In this document: positions 5,836 through 14,340 of the stretch, one piece after another | Layout: every line of letters starts with the position of its first letter | Numbering within the stretch: the stretch's first letter is position 1 | Assembly (NCBI GenBank): GCA_013696965.1 | Contig: JACCXN010000104.1 | Coordinates: 1-15,590 of the forward strand | DNA: 15,590 nt | Source of the DNA: Bacteroidota bacterium | GTDB taxonomy: Bacteria > Bacteroidota > Bacteroidia > JACCXN01 | Reading direction: 5' to 3' | Notes under the pieces: model-generated | What the model was told of the DNA's origin: nothing | What the model saw: the letters and a program-made list of their open reading frames with translations, nothing else | Databases searched by the model: none | Made by a program: the position numbers and the translations under genes

Positions 5836-7248
5836 ATGAAAAAGATATTTACAGTACTGGCAGCAATGATACTTTCAATCGCCTTATATGCACAGGATGA
5901 AAAACAAGTACGGGAAATTCCATCCTTTAACAAGATTGATGTAAGTGGAAACATTACAGTTATTATAGCACAGGGTGAACCACAGCAAGTTAGCGTCACT
6001 ACCCGGGCCGACATGCATGAAAAAATTATTACCGAGGTAGTAAACGGCACCTTAAAGATATCCACGAAAGGAAAAACAGAGGGGAGTAAAAAAGTAGAAA
6101 TTACTGTTTCGAATCTTGTGCGGATAAAACAATCGGGGGCTACTGTTGTAAAGAGTGAAGGTTTGATAAAAACCCAGGCTTTAGAAATTGAATCATCAGG
6201 AGCCTCAATAACCAGTTTGAACATTGAAGCCGATGTTTTTACAAGCAATGTTTCGGGTGTGGGCGAATTAAAATTAAAGGGAACCGCTACAAACCTAAAT
6301 GCTACGGTTAGCGGTGCGGCAAATATCAAAGCATTTGATTTAGTTACACAAAAAGCAGATATAAATATAAGTGGAGCCGGAGTTGTTCGAATTGATGTAA
6401 TTGAAGAATTAAATGTGAAAGTTACAGGTGCAGGAAAAGTACTGTATAAAAATGAACCGGAGAAAAAGGATGTTGAAATCTCCGGTGCAGGAGAAATAAG
6501 AAAGGCAAAAACCGAAGGTGAGGATGCAAAAACGGATACAACTAAAATTCGTCTGGGAAGTAAAAATTACATTATTTTTTCTGAGGATGACACCGTGGCT
6601 TGCCGTACAAAAAAAACCAGGCATAATAATCATTGGGCCGGAATAGACTTGGGGGTAGCAGGCTATTTATCTCCGCAACAATCTTTTGGGATGGAACATG
6701 AAAACCAATTGTTTGAACTGGATTATTCGCGTTCAAGAACCTGGAATATTAATTTCCTTGAAAAAAACCTGAAACTATATAAAAACCATGTGGGAATTGT
6801 AACAGGCATGGGTCTTTCTTTTACCCGTTATCACTTTAATAACAGGCAGACTGCATTAATTCCATATACTGATTCAACCTTTATGTTTGAAACGAATTCA
6901 GTTACCCGAAAAAACCTTTTAAGTGCATCCTACCTTACTGTTCCCTTGTTAATAGAATTCAATACGCATCAAAATTCTCAAAAATCCTTTCATTTTGCAA
7001 CAGGTCTTATAGGAGGATACCGTATTAATTCAAAGACAGTGCAGATTACCGAATTTGAGGGAGTAAAGTCCAGGCTGGTAATTAAGGATGATTACAACCT
7101 TTCGCCATTCAATTTGAATGCGACCGTTCGATTTGGATATGGCAATTTTAATCTTTTTGCCACTTATTCGTTAACCGAAATGTTTGATAAAGGAAAAGGG
7201 CCGGAATTGTTTCCTGTTACTGCAGGAATTACATTAATCGGATTTTAA
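5836..7248 (+). CDS. Exported GIN-domain (DUF2807) protein fused to an outer-membrane beta-barrel
   Basis: The 470-residue protein begins with a Sec signal peptide ending near LYAQ (residue 20). Residues about 30-222 match the GIN/DUF2807 putative adhesin domain: VREIPSFNKIDVSGNITVII at the front, then turns of the form (S/T)-G-(A/V) about every 20 residues (near 100, 121, 140, 159, 179, 197 and 216), as in a stacked beta-solenoid. After a charged linker (about 222-262), residues 265-470 resemble an outer-membrane barrel (AGIDLGVAGYLSP, LTVPLLIEFN, FHFATGLIGGYRI) and end in phenylalanine, the usual BAM recognition residue. Domain assignments are by eye; the molecular function is unknown. A matching ECF promoter upstream suggests it is a target of the sigma factor two genes before it. 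Confidence 0.8.
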   Translation: MKKIFTVLAAMILSIALYAQDEKQVREIPSFNKIDVSGNITVIIAQGEPQQVSVTTRADMHEKIITEVVNGTLKISTKGKTEGSKKVEITVSNLVRIKQSGATVVKSEGLIKTQALEIESSGASITSLNIEADVFTSNVSGVGELKLKGTATNLNATVSGAANIKAFDLVTQKADINISGAGVVRIDVIEELNVKVTGAGKVLYKNEPEKKDVEISGAGEIRKAKTEGEDAKTDTTKIRLGSKNYIIFSEDDTVACRTKKTRHNNHWAGIDLGVAGYLSPQQSFGMEHENQLFELDYSRSRTWNINFLEKNLKLYKNHVGIVTGMGLSFTRYHFNNRQTALIPYTDSTFMFETNSVTRKNLLSASYLTVPLLIEFNTHQNSQKSFHFATGLIGGYRINSKTVQITEFEGVKSRLVIKDDYNLSPFNLNATVRFGYGNFNLFATYSLTEMFDKGKGPELFPVTAGITLIGF

Positions 7249-7250
7249 CT

Positions 7251-7303
7251 TTAAAAAAGTGCTCATTGTATTCTATGTAAAAAAACAGTGAGCACTTTTT
7301 TAA
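7251..7303. terminator. Strong bidirectional terminator hairpin
   Basis: Arms 7251-7269 and 7285-7303 pair over 19 bp with a single G-U wobble (7266/7288) around a 15-nt loop. The core GTGCTCA is flanked by A6 on the left and T6 on the right, so the hairpin carries a U-run in both orientations. It begins 3 nt after the stop of the GIN/barrel gene and lies 131 nt beyond the stop of the convergent response-regulator gene, so it can end both transcripts. A second, all-A/T 10-bp hairpin at 7364-7387 might assist on the minus strand. Confidence 0.88.
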
Positions 7304-7434
7304 TTATTTCTGTTCAATTGTAAGAAAACACCAAAACTGCGATGAATAAGCGCATTCCTTACTATTTTAATTTCTCAAAATTAAAATTTTAAATTAAATC
7401 AACCTTGTTTTTATGTTTTTCTTAGCACTTTATT

Positions 7435-8130
7435 TTATAAAACTTCAAACTTAAATCCAACCCCATGCACATTTGTGATTTTAATAGAAGGGTCTTCTTT
7501 AAGGTATTTCCTAAGCTTGGCAATAAACACATCCATACTTCTTCCAAGAAAATAATCATCGGAACCCCAAATTGTTTTGAGGGCAGTTTCTCTTTTGAGT
7601 ACTTCATTTTTATTCAGGCAAAGCAATCTTAAAATCCCTGCTTCTTTTGTTGTTAAACTTTGGGTTGATGTTGCTGTTGTTAAGGTTAGTTTTGCATGGT
7701 TAAAAATAAATTTGCCAATTTGAAATTCAATTTCTTCCTGCTTTTTAGAAATAATTTTGCAGCGTTTCAGCACTGCTTCTAATCTAAGCACAAATTCTTC
7801 CATATTAAAAGGCTTGGTAATATAATCATCTGCCCCAACCTTGAACCCTTTTATACGATCCTCCTCCATGGCTTTTGCAGTAAGGAATATAATTGGAATA
7901 TCATTTCCTTCATTTCGTATTTCAGTAGCCAGAGTAAATCCATCTTTTTTTGGAAGCATTATGTCCAAAAGGCAAATGTCGAAAGTATCACTTAAAACAG
8001 CCTGCATTGCAGATTGCCCATTGGTATGTAAACTAACTTTATAACCCTTGTGTTCCAGGCTATCTTTAATTACGAAACCAAGATTCAGATCATCTTCAAC
8101 TAGTAATATTTTTACAGCATTTGGTTTCAT
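7435..8130 (-). CDS. OmpR/PhoB-family response regulator
   Basis: This 231-residue protein has a receiver domain (about 6-120) and a winged-helix DNA-binding domain (about 135-230). The acidic pocket is ED at 12-13, the phosphoacceptor is D56 in LLDIMLPKKDG, the switch threonine is T84 in FLTAKA, and the conserved lysine is K106 in ITKPF. The effector domain shows LTTKEAGILRLL, RETALKTIWGSDDYF, RSMDVFIAKLRKYL and the terminal hairpin INVHGVGF-type end, all usual for OmpR members. It would act as a phosphorylation-dependent transcription factor. It follows the sensor kinase gene by 58 nt on the same strand, without an obvious promoter between, so the two form an operon. Target genes are not evident from this window. 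Confidence 0.93.
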   Translation of the reverse strand: MKPNAVKILLVEDDLNLGFVIKDSLEHKGYKVSLHTNGQSAMQAVLSDTFDICLLDIMLPKKDGFTLATEIRNEGNDIPIIFLTAKAMEEDRIKGFKVGADDYITKPFNMEEFVLRLEAVLKRCKIISKKQEEIEFQIGKFIFNHAKLTLTTATSTQSLTTKEAGILRLLCLNKNEVLKRETALKTIWGSDDYFLGRSMDVFIAKLRKYLKEDPSIKITNVHGVGFKFEVL

Positions 8131-8188
8131 AAATAAAATTTCTATTTTTTTATAACTCTTTTAAAAACAATATAATTAGGTTTCAGTG

Positions 8189-9457
8189 TTATTTTTTTGG
8201 CAAATAAATTTCAAACTTGCTTCCATTATTTACTTCGCTTTCCACACTTATTTTTCCTTTGTGAGCTTCTGTCATAATTTTCACATAATTTAAGCCAAGA
8301 CCAAATCCTTTTATATCATGTAAATCTCCAGTGGAAACTCTGTAAAATTTTTCGAATACATGTTTTTGAACTTCCTTACGCATTCCTATTCCATTGTCCT
8401 GAACTGTAATTTTTATTCCTTTTCGGTGGTTTTCGGTAACAATAGTGATTTCTGGGTTTTCAAGAGAATATTTTAATGCATTATCAATTAAATTGGAAAG
8501 GATGTTGTTAAAATGATCCTTATCTACTTCAATAATTTGATCCGAAGCATTTAATTTAAAAATAAAACGACCCTGTTTTTCATTTAAAGCTAGAGAAAAA
8601 CGATTGGCTATTTCATATACAACAGCGTGTACATTTACCGGTGTTTTTATCAATTCATAATCTGCTTTATCAAGAGTAGCAATCTGCAAAAGGCGCTCTA
8701 CCATGCTTTTTAACCTATTGTTCTCTTCAGAAATTATTGTTGAATATCTTTGCAATCTTTCAGGATAATTCACTATGTCGGGTTTGTTAAGCACTTCAGA
8801 AGAAATGGCAATAGTGGAAATTGGAGTTTTAAATTCATGAGTCATGTTATTGATAAAATCGGTAGTTATTTCAGATAGCTTTTTTTGTTTAAGAATTACA
8901 AACATGGTATAGGCAAAAAACACTAATACAACCAGAAGGATAATAGAAGAAAACAACCAAATCCCCATCTGATTTACTAAGTAACTGCCTTTTTCAGGAA
9001 AATACACCCCGAAATAATGACCGTCTTTATCTGATTTTACTGGTAAATAAGTTTGTGTTATTTCCCTTTTTCCCGGAGTTAATGCCACATAATTTCCATA
9101 TATCATGGAATCGGTAAAACAATCGTAAATCCCATATTCAAAATCAAGGCCCAGGTTGCGCGTGGTAAATTCTGCTTTAAGCAAAGATTCCAAAAGATAG
9201 GGGTGAAGAGTATCGTAAATACTAACTACAAAATAATTGGCAGAAATATGTTTTATTGGTTCAATATAAGCTGCAGAATCTCCCCTTAATCTCAAAATAT
9301 CTGTGGCTACATTTCTAAGGGCAACATTTACACTATGGCTAAATTGCTTTTCCTTAATGTCCCAGGCTTTGTTAATCCAGTAAAATTGGGTTACTCCTAT
9401 GCCAAGGATAGAAATAGTAGCAAGTACAATAATGTTGCGTATTATTCTACGGTTCAT
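8189..9457 (-). CDS. Membrane sensor histidine kinase
   Basis: The 422-residue protein has two membrane segments (about 8-27 and 166-189) enclosing a periplasmic sensor region of about 140 residues that I cannot assign to a known fold. HisKA follows with H207 in NNMTHEFKTPIST as the phosphorylated histidine. The catalytic domain has an N box (NNILSNLIDNALKYS, N326), a G1 box (DNGIGM, 354-359), an F box (FEKFYR, 368-373) and a G2 box (GFGLGL, 384-389), so it looks active. No HAMP or PAS domain is evident between the second membrane segment and HisKA. It is the first gene of the kinase/regulator operon and would phosphorylate the OmpR-type protein encoded next. A poor -7 box (CATCTTTG, 9490-9497, minus strand) lies 32 nt before the ATG. 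Confidence 0.93.
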   Translation of the reverse strand: MNRRIIRNIIVLATISILGIGVTQFYWINKAWDIKEKQFSHSVNVALRNVATDILRLRGDSAAYIEPIKHISANYFVVSIYDTLHPYLLESLLKAEFTTRNLGLDFEYGIYDCFTDSMIYGNYVALTPGKREITQTYLPVKSDKDGHYFGVYFPEKGSYLVNQMGIWLFSSIILLVVLVFFAYTMFVILKQKKLSEITTDFINNMTHEFKTPISTIAISSEVLNKPDIVNYPERLQRYSTIISEENNRLKSMVERLLQIATLDKADYELIKTPVNVHAVVYEIANRFSLALNEKQGRFIFKLNASDQIIEVDKDHFNNILSNLIDNALKYSLENPEITIVTENHRKGIKITVQDNGIGMRKEVQKHVFEKFYRVSTGDLHDIKGFGLGLNYVKIMTEAHKGKISVESEVNNGSKFEIYLPKK

Positions 9458-9538
9458 TTTTTAAAGGTAAGATATGAGAGTTAATAGAACAAAGATGTGC
9501 AAAAAATATTTTATTCAGTCCTACACTTTCCTTAATAA

Positions 9539-9658
9539 ATGGCCAGGACGATCTTAGAAGAGGGAAAGGTAAAATCAAGAAGTAAAATTATTGTTTGGGA
9601 AAACCTGTACAAAACACAAGCGGATGAGTTAAAAATTGCACCTTTTCTCTTACAATAA
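9539..9658 (+). CDS. Possible small ORF, 39 aa, unknown
   Basis: An ATG at 9539-9541, directly after an in-frame TAA, opens 39 codons ending at TAA 9656-9658 in the gap between the divergent kinase gene and uvrC. The peptide starts MARTILEEGKVKSRSK and ends IAPFLLQ. It has no signal peptide or membrane segment and I do not recognise it. Its mixed composition looks more protein-like than most chance ORFs in this AT-rich DNA, but there is no ribosome binding site and no promoter of quality. It may be chance, or a remnant of a longer gene. Confidence 0.22.
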   Translation: MARTILEEGKVKSRSKIIVWENLYKTQADELKIAPFLLQ

Positions 9659-9663
9659 ATTCA

Positions 9664-9693
9664 TTGAAGATACACTGAGAGGAATAAATTTCG
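9664..9693 (+). promoter_or_regulatory. Possible promoter of uvrC
   Basis: TTG (9664-9666), an 18-nt spacer and TAAATTTCG (9685-9693) approximate the Bacteroidota promoter; the -7 box has one extra base (TTTCG instead of TTTG). The ATG at 9709 lies 15 nt further on, a leader length like that of the GT9 gene in this window. Confidence 0.35.
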
Positions 9694-9708
9694 TTATTTT
9701 ACATAGTG

Positions 9709-11514
9709 ATGGAAAACAAGCATGAAAACAGTATAAAATCTTTACCAGGCAAGCCAGGCATTTATCAATTTTTTGATTGTGATGGTATTATTATTTATGT
9801 GGGAAAGGCAAAGGACTTAAAGAAAAGAGTTGCTTCCTATTTCAGAAAGGATAATCAAGTAGGGAAAACGGCTGTTCTGGTAAAAAAAATTGCCGATATA
9901 AAATTCATGCTTGTTGAAACCGAATTAGATGCACTATTGCTTGAAAACAATCTGATTAAAAAATACCAGCCCAAGTATAACATCCAGTTGAAAGATGATA
10001 AAACTTATCCCTGGATTTGTGTTAAAAACGAGCGTTTTCCAAGAGTGTTTCCTACACGAAATCTGATAAGAGATGGTTCAGTGTATTTTGGCCCCTATGC
10101 TTCAGTAAGAATGATGCACACCTTGCTTGATTTAATAAACCAACTGTATAAATTACGCAACTGCGGATATAATCTTAGCACCGAAAACATAAGCAAAAAC
10201 AAATTTAAGGTTTGTCTGGAATACCATTTAGGTAATTGTAAAGCTCCATGTGAAGGTTTTCAAAAAGAGGATGATTACAATGCTACAATTTCAGAAATTA
10301 AGGAAATATTAAATGGGAATATTACCTCCGTTGTAAAGCACCTCAAAGAGAAAATGAGGGAATTTTCAGCGCTTTATGATTATGAAAATGCACAACAATT
10401 TAAAGAGAAAATAGATTTGCTGGAGCGTTACCAAAGTAAATCAACGGTTGTAAGTCCTACAATAGAAAATGTAGATGTTTTTTCAATCTGCCAGGATGAG
10501 AGTACGGCCTATGTTAATTATTTGAGAGTTGTAAACGGTGCAATTATACAGGGCCACACCATTGAGCTTAAAAAGAAACTTGAGGAGAGCCCGGAGGAGC
10601 TTTTGGAGTTTGCAATCGCAGAGTTTAGACAACGCTTTTTAAGTGATGCAAAGGAAGTTATTGTACCATTTAAGCCTTGTATTGAATTACCGGGAATAAC
10701 ATTCACTGTTCCTCAAAGGGGTGATAAAAAGAATCTTCTTGAACTCTCAGAAAAAAATGTTAAATATTATAAATTAGATAAACAAAAGCAGGAGAGTCTG
10801 GTGGATCCGGAAAGACATACGAAAAGGATTTTGGAACAGATGAAAAAGGACCTTCGTTTAACTGAACTTCCCTATCATATTGAATGCTTTGACAATTCCA
10901 ACATTCAAGGGGCTTATCCTGTTGCTGCATGCGTAGTTTTTAAGGATTGCCGGCCAAGTAAAAAAGACTACCGTCATTATAATATCAAAACTGTAGAAGG
11001 CCCTGATGATTTTGCTTCAATGGCAGAAGTGGTTCTGCGTAGATATTCCCGATTACTTGCTGAAAAGGAACTTTTGCCACAATTAATTATAGTTGACGGA
11101 GGGAAAGGACAACTGAGTGCGGCTTTAAAGAGCCTTGATACTTTAGGCTTGAGGGGAAAAATCGCAATTATTGGAATCGCCAAAAGGCTTGAAGAAATTT
11201 ATTATCCGGGAGATCCCCTCCCCATGTACCTTGATAAACGCTCGGAGACACTCAAAATAGTTCAACAACTACGCAATGAAGCGCATCGTTTTGGAATTAC
11301 CCACCATAGGGAAAAAAGAAAAAAAGGAACCATTAAAACAGAGCTTACAGAAATTAAAGGAATAAGTGATAAAACAGCAGAAAAGCTCCTATCTCATTTC
11401 AAATCTGTAAAACGAATAAAGGAAGCAGAAGAATTTGAAATTCAATCAATTATTGGCCTGGCAAAAGCACGGATGGTAATTGATTTCTTTCGTGCTTTAA
11501 ACAAAAGCAATTAA
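9709..11514 (+). CDS. uvrC: UvrC, excinuclease ABC subunit C
   Basis: This 601-residue protein matches full-length UvrC, which makes the 3' and 5' incisions around DNA lesions bound by UvrA/UvrB in nucleotide excision repair. In order: the GIY-YIG nuclease (PGIYQF at about 16-21, IYVGKAKDLKKR about 29-40); a four-cysteine cluster site (C152, C169, C177, C181) as in iron-sulfur-containing UvrC; a UVR domain (about 205-240) that contacts UvrB; the RNase H-like endonuclease domain with D395 (FDNSN), D463 (VDGGKGQ) and H526 (EAHRFG); and C-terminal helix-hairpin-helix motifs (about 547-594). A GTG directly precedes the ATG (9706), adding one codon; I chose the ATG. All key residues are present, so it should be active. 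It stands alone, with no repair genes nearby. Confidence 0.96.
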   Translation: MENKHENSIKSLPGKPGIYQFFDCDGIIIYVGKAKDLKKRVASYFRKDNQVGKTAVLVKKIADIKFMLVETELDALLLENNLIKKYQPKYNIQLKDDKTYPWICVKNERFPRVFPTRNLIRDGSVYFGPYASVRMMHTLLDLINQLYKLRNCGYNLSTENISKNKFKVCLEYHLGNCKAPCEGFQKEDDYNATISEIKEILNGNITSVVKHLKEKMREFSALYDYENAQQFKEKIDLLERYQSKSTVVSPTIENVDVFSICQDESTAYVNYLRVVNGAIIQGHTIELKKKLEESPEELLEFAIAEFRQRFLSDAKEVIVPFKPCIELPGITFTVPQRGDKKNLLELSEKNVKYYKLDKQKQESLVDPERHTKRILEQMKKDLRLTELPYHIECFDNSNIQGAYPVAACVVFKDCRPSKKDYRHYNIKTVEGPDDFASMAEVVLRRYSRLLAEKELLPQLIIVDGGKGQLSAALKSLDTLGLRGKIAIIGIAKRLEEIYYPGDPLPMYLDKRSETLKIVQQLRNEAHRFGITHHREKRKKGTIKTELTEIKGISDKTAEKLLSHFKSVKRIKEAEEFEIQSIIGLAKARMVIDFFRALNKSN

Positions 11515-11577
11515 TTCTTTTTAGGCATAATTATTTCAATAAAATTTGTGAAGAAATCACAAATAAAGGGAATAACA

Positions 11578-13833
11578 ATGACAAAAAATGTAATGCTTCA
11601 GTTTCTAATCATATGCTTTGTTTTCACACAAAATACTAAGGCTCAATGCATGTTACAAGAGCTTTCTTTGAAAGAAAAAACACAACAATCGGCACTAATC
11701 GTTGAAGCAAGGGTAATTTCGGAAAATTCATTTTGGAACAGGGAACATACACGAATTTACACCTCCTACATTCTTGAAGTTTATAAACTATTTAAAGGTG
11801 TTTTGGATGCTTCACCGGTAAATTTAATCACCGAAGGTGGAACTGTTGAATACAATAAACATAGCGTGCAGCATCAATTGGAACTTAAAGTGGGTGATAT
11901 GGGAATATTTTTCATGGAGCAGAGCCACAATAGTAAATTAAAAAATTTATCTTCCAATGAAGCCGTACTCGTTGCTTATGGGGGAGTTCAAGGATGTATT
12001 AAAATTGATCAACAGTCAAAAACAGCTTCTGATCCTTTCAATTATTATTATGACCTTGATGCGCAATTATATCCTCAAATAATGGCACTTACGGGAGCCT
12101 ATTCAGAAAAGGGCAATTTAGGATTTCCGGAATTTCAAACTGCTTTAAAAGCAGATATTTATATCAGTGATTTTAGTCCTAGTGAAGTAGCAGCTGGAAT
12201 TGAAAGTGAAATTACTATTCGTGGAAGCGGATTTGGAAATGAAAAGGGGTTAAATTCTTATGTGGAATTCAAGGATGCCAATACAGGCGGAATAATGCTC
12301 ATCCAGCCTCTTGCCTCACAATACACATTATGGGAAGATGATAAAATTATCGTGAAAGTGCCTTCAAGGGCAGGAACTGGAAGTTTAAGAGTAAGGAATG
12401 AAACTGTTTTTGCAAACAGTGATGAAGAGTTAAGCGTTACTTATAGTCGTTTAAACGCAATATACAATGGAAATGCCTTTCAAACTAATATTATAAATAA
12501 AAATTCAAATGGTGGATATATCTGGCAAATGAATAGCGATTTTAATTCAAATACCAAAGCAAGCGAGGCTTTTGAAAGAGCTCTTATTTCTTGGAGATGC
12601 AAGACTTATGTTCCTTGGGAAATGGGTAAAACTACTTCTACAAATGTTACAGCAAGCGATGGTATAAATATAATACGATTTGATAACAATTCAGAACTAC
12701 CCGCAGGCGTTCTTGCAGCCTGCTATACTTATTGGAATGGATGCAATGATGAATCTGGTTTTAAATGGTTTGTAAATGAACTGGACATTGTATTTGATGA
12801 TTCTACCAACTGGAGTTATTCCCAGGCTGCTCCTGAATTAGATCAATTTGATCTGGAATCCATCGCCTTGCACGAACTAGGGCATGGCCATCAACTGGGT
12901 CATGTAATTAATCCCAATGGTGTAATGCATTATTCTGTGGCACCGGGAGAATATAAAAAAATATTAAAATCAAATGATATTCAAGGCGGAAGCCTGGTAA
13001 TAGAAAGTAGCAAGAGTAGCAGCTATTGTGGGAAAACGCCCATTATTCCATTAAAGGAATCCGATTGCTCAGGAACCTCAGCAGTAGCAAGTGTACACAT
13101 TGACATTGTTGGAGGAAAAAATTCTGTTTGTGAAAAAGCATGGGTATCATTTGTAGCTATGGCTGAAAATGGAGGAGCTTCTCCTTTATTTGAATGGAAA
13201 ATAAATGGAATTAATACAGGTTCAATTTATTCAACATTCACCACTTCCACTTTGCAAAATAAGGATACTATAACTTGTGTAATGACTTCGAGCTTACCAG
13301 GACTAAGCAGCTTCCCTGTTAGCTCAAATGATTTATATATCACTGTTTCTCCAAAACAACTTCCAGAAGTAATACCCACCGCTGATAGTTTAACTTCCTC
13401 ACTAAATGGAATTTCTTATGCTTGGTTTTGTAATTCTATTCAAATAACAGAAACAAAGAAAACAATAAAGCCAGTACTTTTAGGGAATTACGCAGTCAAA
13501 ATTTGGAATGACGAAGGATGTGAATCTGATAAATCTTTGGTCTATTTATACGATCCATTGGGTATGGAAAATGCAACAAATCTATCTTTTAGCATTCATC
13601 CTAATCCTAGCTCTGGAGTATTTACTATTCAATTAAATGAAGGAAATTTTGCTTTCACCGAAATAACCGTAAGTAATATATTGGGGCAAAAAATATATAA
13701 AAGTCATTTCAGCAACAACAATAAAAAAGAAATTAATTTAATGGGAAATGCAGAAGGAATATATTTTCTAAATATTCGATCAGGAGAAAAAGCATTTGCT
13801 GCAAAAATTATTTTGCAACAGGAAACAAAGTAA
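11578..13833 (+). CDS. Secreted matrixin-like zinc metalloprotease with IPT/TIG domain and T9SS sorting tail
   Basis: The protein (751 residues from this ATG) has a signal peptide (MLQFLIICFVFTQNTKAQ, cleavage near 23). An N-terminal beta domain of unknown role follows (about 35-180). An IPT/TIG domain (about 194-288) contains ISDFSPSEVAAGIES and IRGSGFGN. The protease part (about 310-480) has the zinc site HELGHGHQLGH (432-442) and a probable Met-turn VMHYS (M450). After an Ig-like region, the last 85 or so residues form a type A T9SS sorting domain (FSIHPNPSSGVFTI, then VSNILGQKIY and GIYFLNI), so it should cross the outer membrane by T9SS. An in-frame GTG at 11548 would add 10 residues; the ATG gives a cleaner signal peptide. 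The metzincin glycine before the third histidine is glutamine here. Substrate unknown. Confidence 0.85.
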   Translation: MTKNVMLQFLIICFVFTQNTKAQCMLQELSLKEKTQQSALIVEARVISENSFWNREHTRIYTSYILEVYKLFKGVLDASPVNLITEGGTVEYNKHSVQHQLELKVGDMGIFFMEQSHNSKLKNLSSNEAVLVAYGGVQGCIKIDQQSKTASDPFNYYYDLDAQLYPQIMALTGAYSEKGNLGFPEFQTALKADIYISDFSPSEVAAGIESEITIRGSGFGNEKGLNSYVEFKDANTGGIMLIQPLASQYTLWEDDKIIVKVPSRAGTGSLRVRNETVFANSDEELSVTYSRLNAIYNGNAFQTNIINKNSNGGYIWQMNSDFNSNTKASEAFERALISWRCKTYVPWEMGKTTSTNVTASDGINIIRFDNNSELPAGVLAACYTYWNGCNDESGFKWFVNELDIVFDDSTNWSYSQAAPELDQFDLESIALHELGHGHQLGHVINPNGVMHYSVAPGEYKKILKSNDIQGGSLVIESSKSSSYCGKTPIIPLKESDCSGTSAVASVHIDIVGGKNSVCEKAWVSFVAMAENGGASPLFEWKINGINTGSIYSTFTTSTLQNKDTITCVMTSSLPGLSSFPVSSNDLYITVSPKQLPEVIPTADSLTSSLNGISYAWFCNSIQITETKKTIKPVLLGNYAVKIWNDEGCESDKSLVYLYDPLGMENATNLSFSIHPNPSSGVFTIQLNEGNFAFTEITVSNILGQKIYKSHFSNNNKKEINLMGNAEGIYFLNIRSGEKAFAAKIILQQETK

Positions 13834-14340
13834 ATTCAAGGGAATTTTTCCTTTCAAAGAATCTTTATCTAACCACTTTAAATTTTTCTTGTTTCTAAAA
13901 GCACTGCATTAAATTCTATCAGGAATTCTTCTGGTTTTATTACCCGTAAAATCAGGATTTTATTTGTATGTGGCAAATAAAATAAAGCAAGGTTTTGGAT
14001 GAATAAATTCAATCTGCTTGCATTTTTTGTCCTCCTTTTATAGAATTGGAAATCCTATAATGAATTACTTTTTGTCTTCTTTTATTTCTCATAAAAAGTA
14101 TTTTTGTTAGCTTAATGTTTTAATTAGAAATAAAAAGACGTACCTTATTATGCTAAACCCATTTCTAATTTCCTGCTTTTTTCAAACTGTTTTTTTCTAA
14201 GAATAATGAAATAGCCTTGCACTAATCAAAACTGAATATAACATTGCGTCTCGATAAATCGGGATGACTTTTAAAATCAAATGCTTTAGCAATCATGAGT
14301 TCTTTACAGGAACAATTAAAAAACGAATAAATTAATACCT
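13834..14340. other. 507-bp intergenic region without a recognisable gene
   Basis: No ORF beyond short fragments, no tRNA and no convincing terminator are seen between the two metalloprotease genes. It is rich in T tracts and holds weak inverted repeats: TACTTTTT/AAAAAGTA around 14066-14100, and an 8-bp hairpin with loop TAAA at 14247-14266. No clear TAnnTTTG box lies before the ATG at 14341, so the promoter of the second protease remains unplaced. Confidence 0.5.

Noticed and set aside
5808-6329. 173-codon minus-strand ORF opposite the GIN-domain gene
   Set aside because: Shadow of a gene with signal peptide and domain repeats; no start signal or recognisable motif of its own.
9706-9708. 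GTG as the start of uvrC
   Set aside because: It directly precedes an ATG in the same frame and adds only one codon; the ATG is the likelier start, though both remain possible.
14226-14252. Possible third ECF promoter (ATAAC ... GCGTCTC) before the M43 protease
   Set aside because: The box resembling GTAAC is only a few bases from CGTC instead of 17 nt, and the -35 G is missing.
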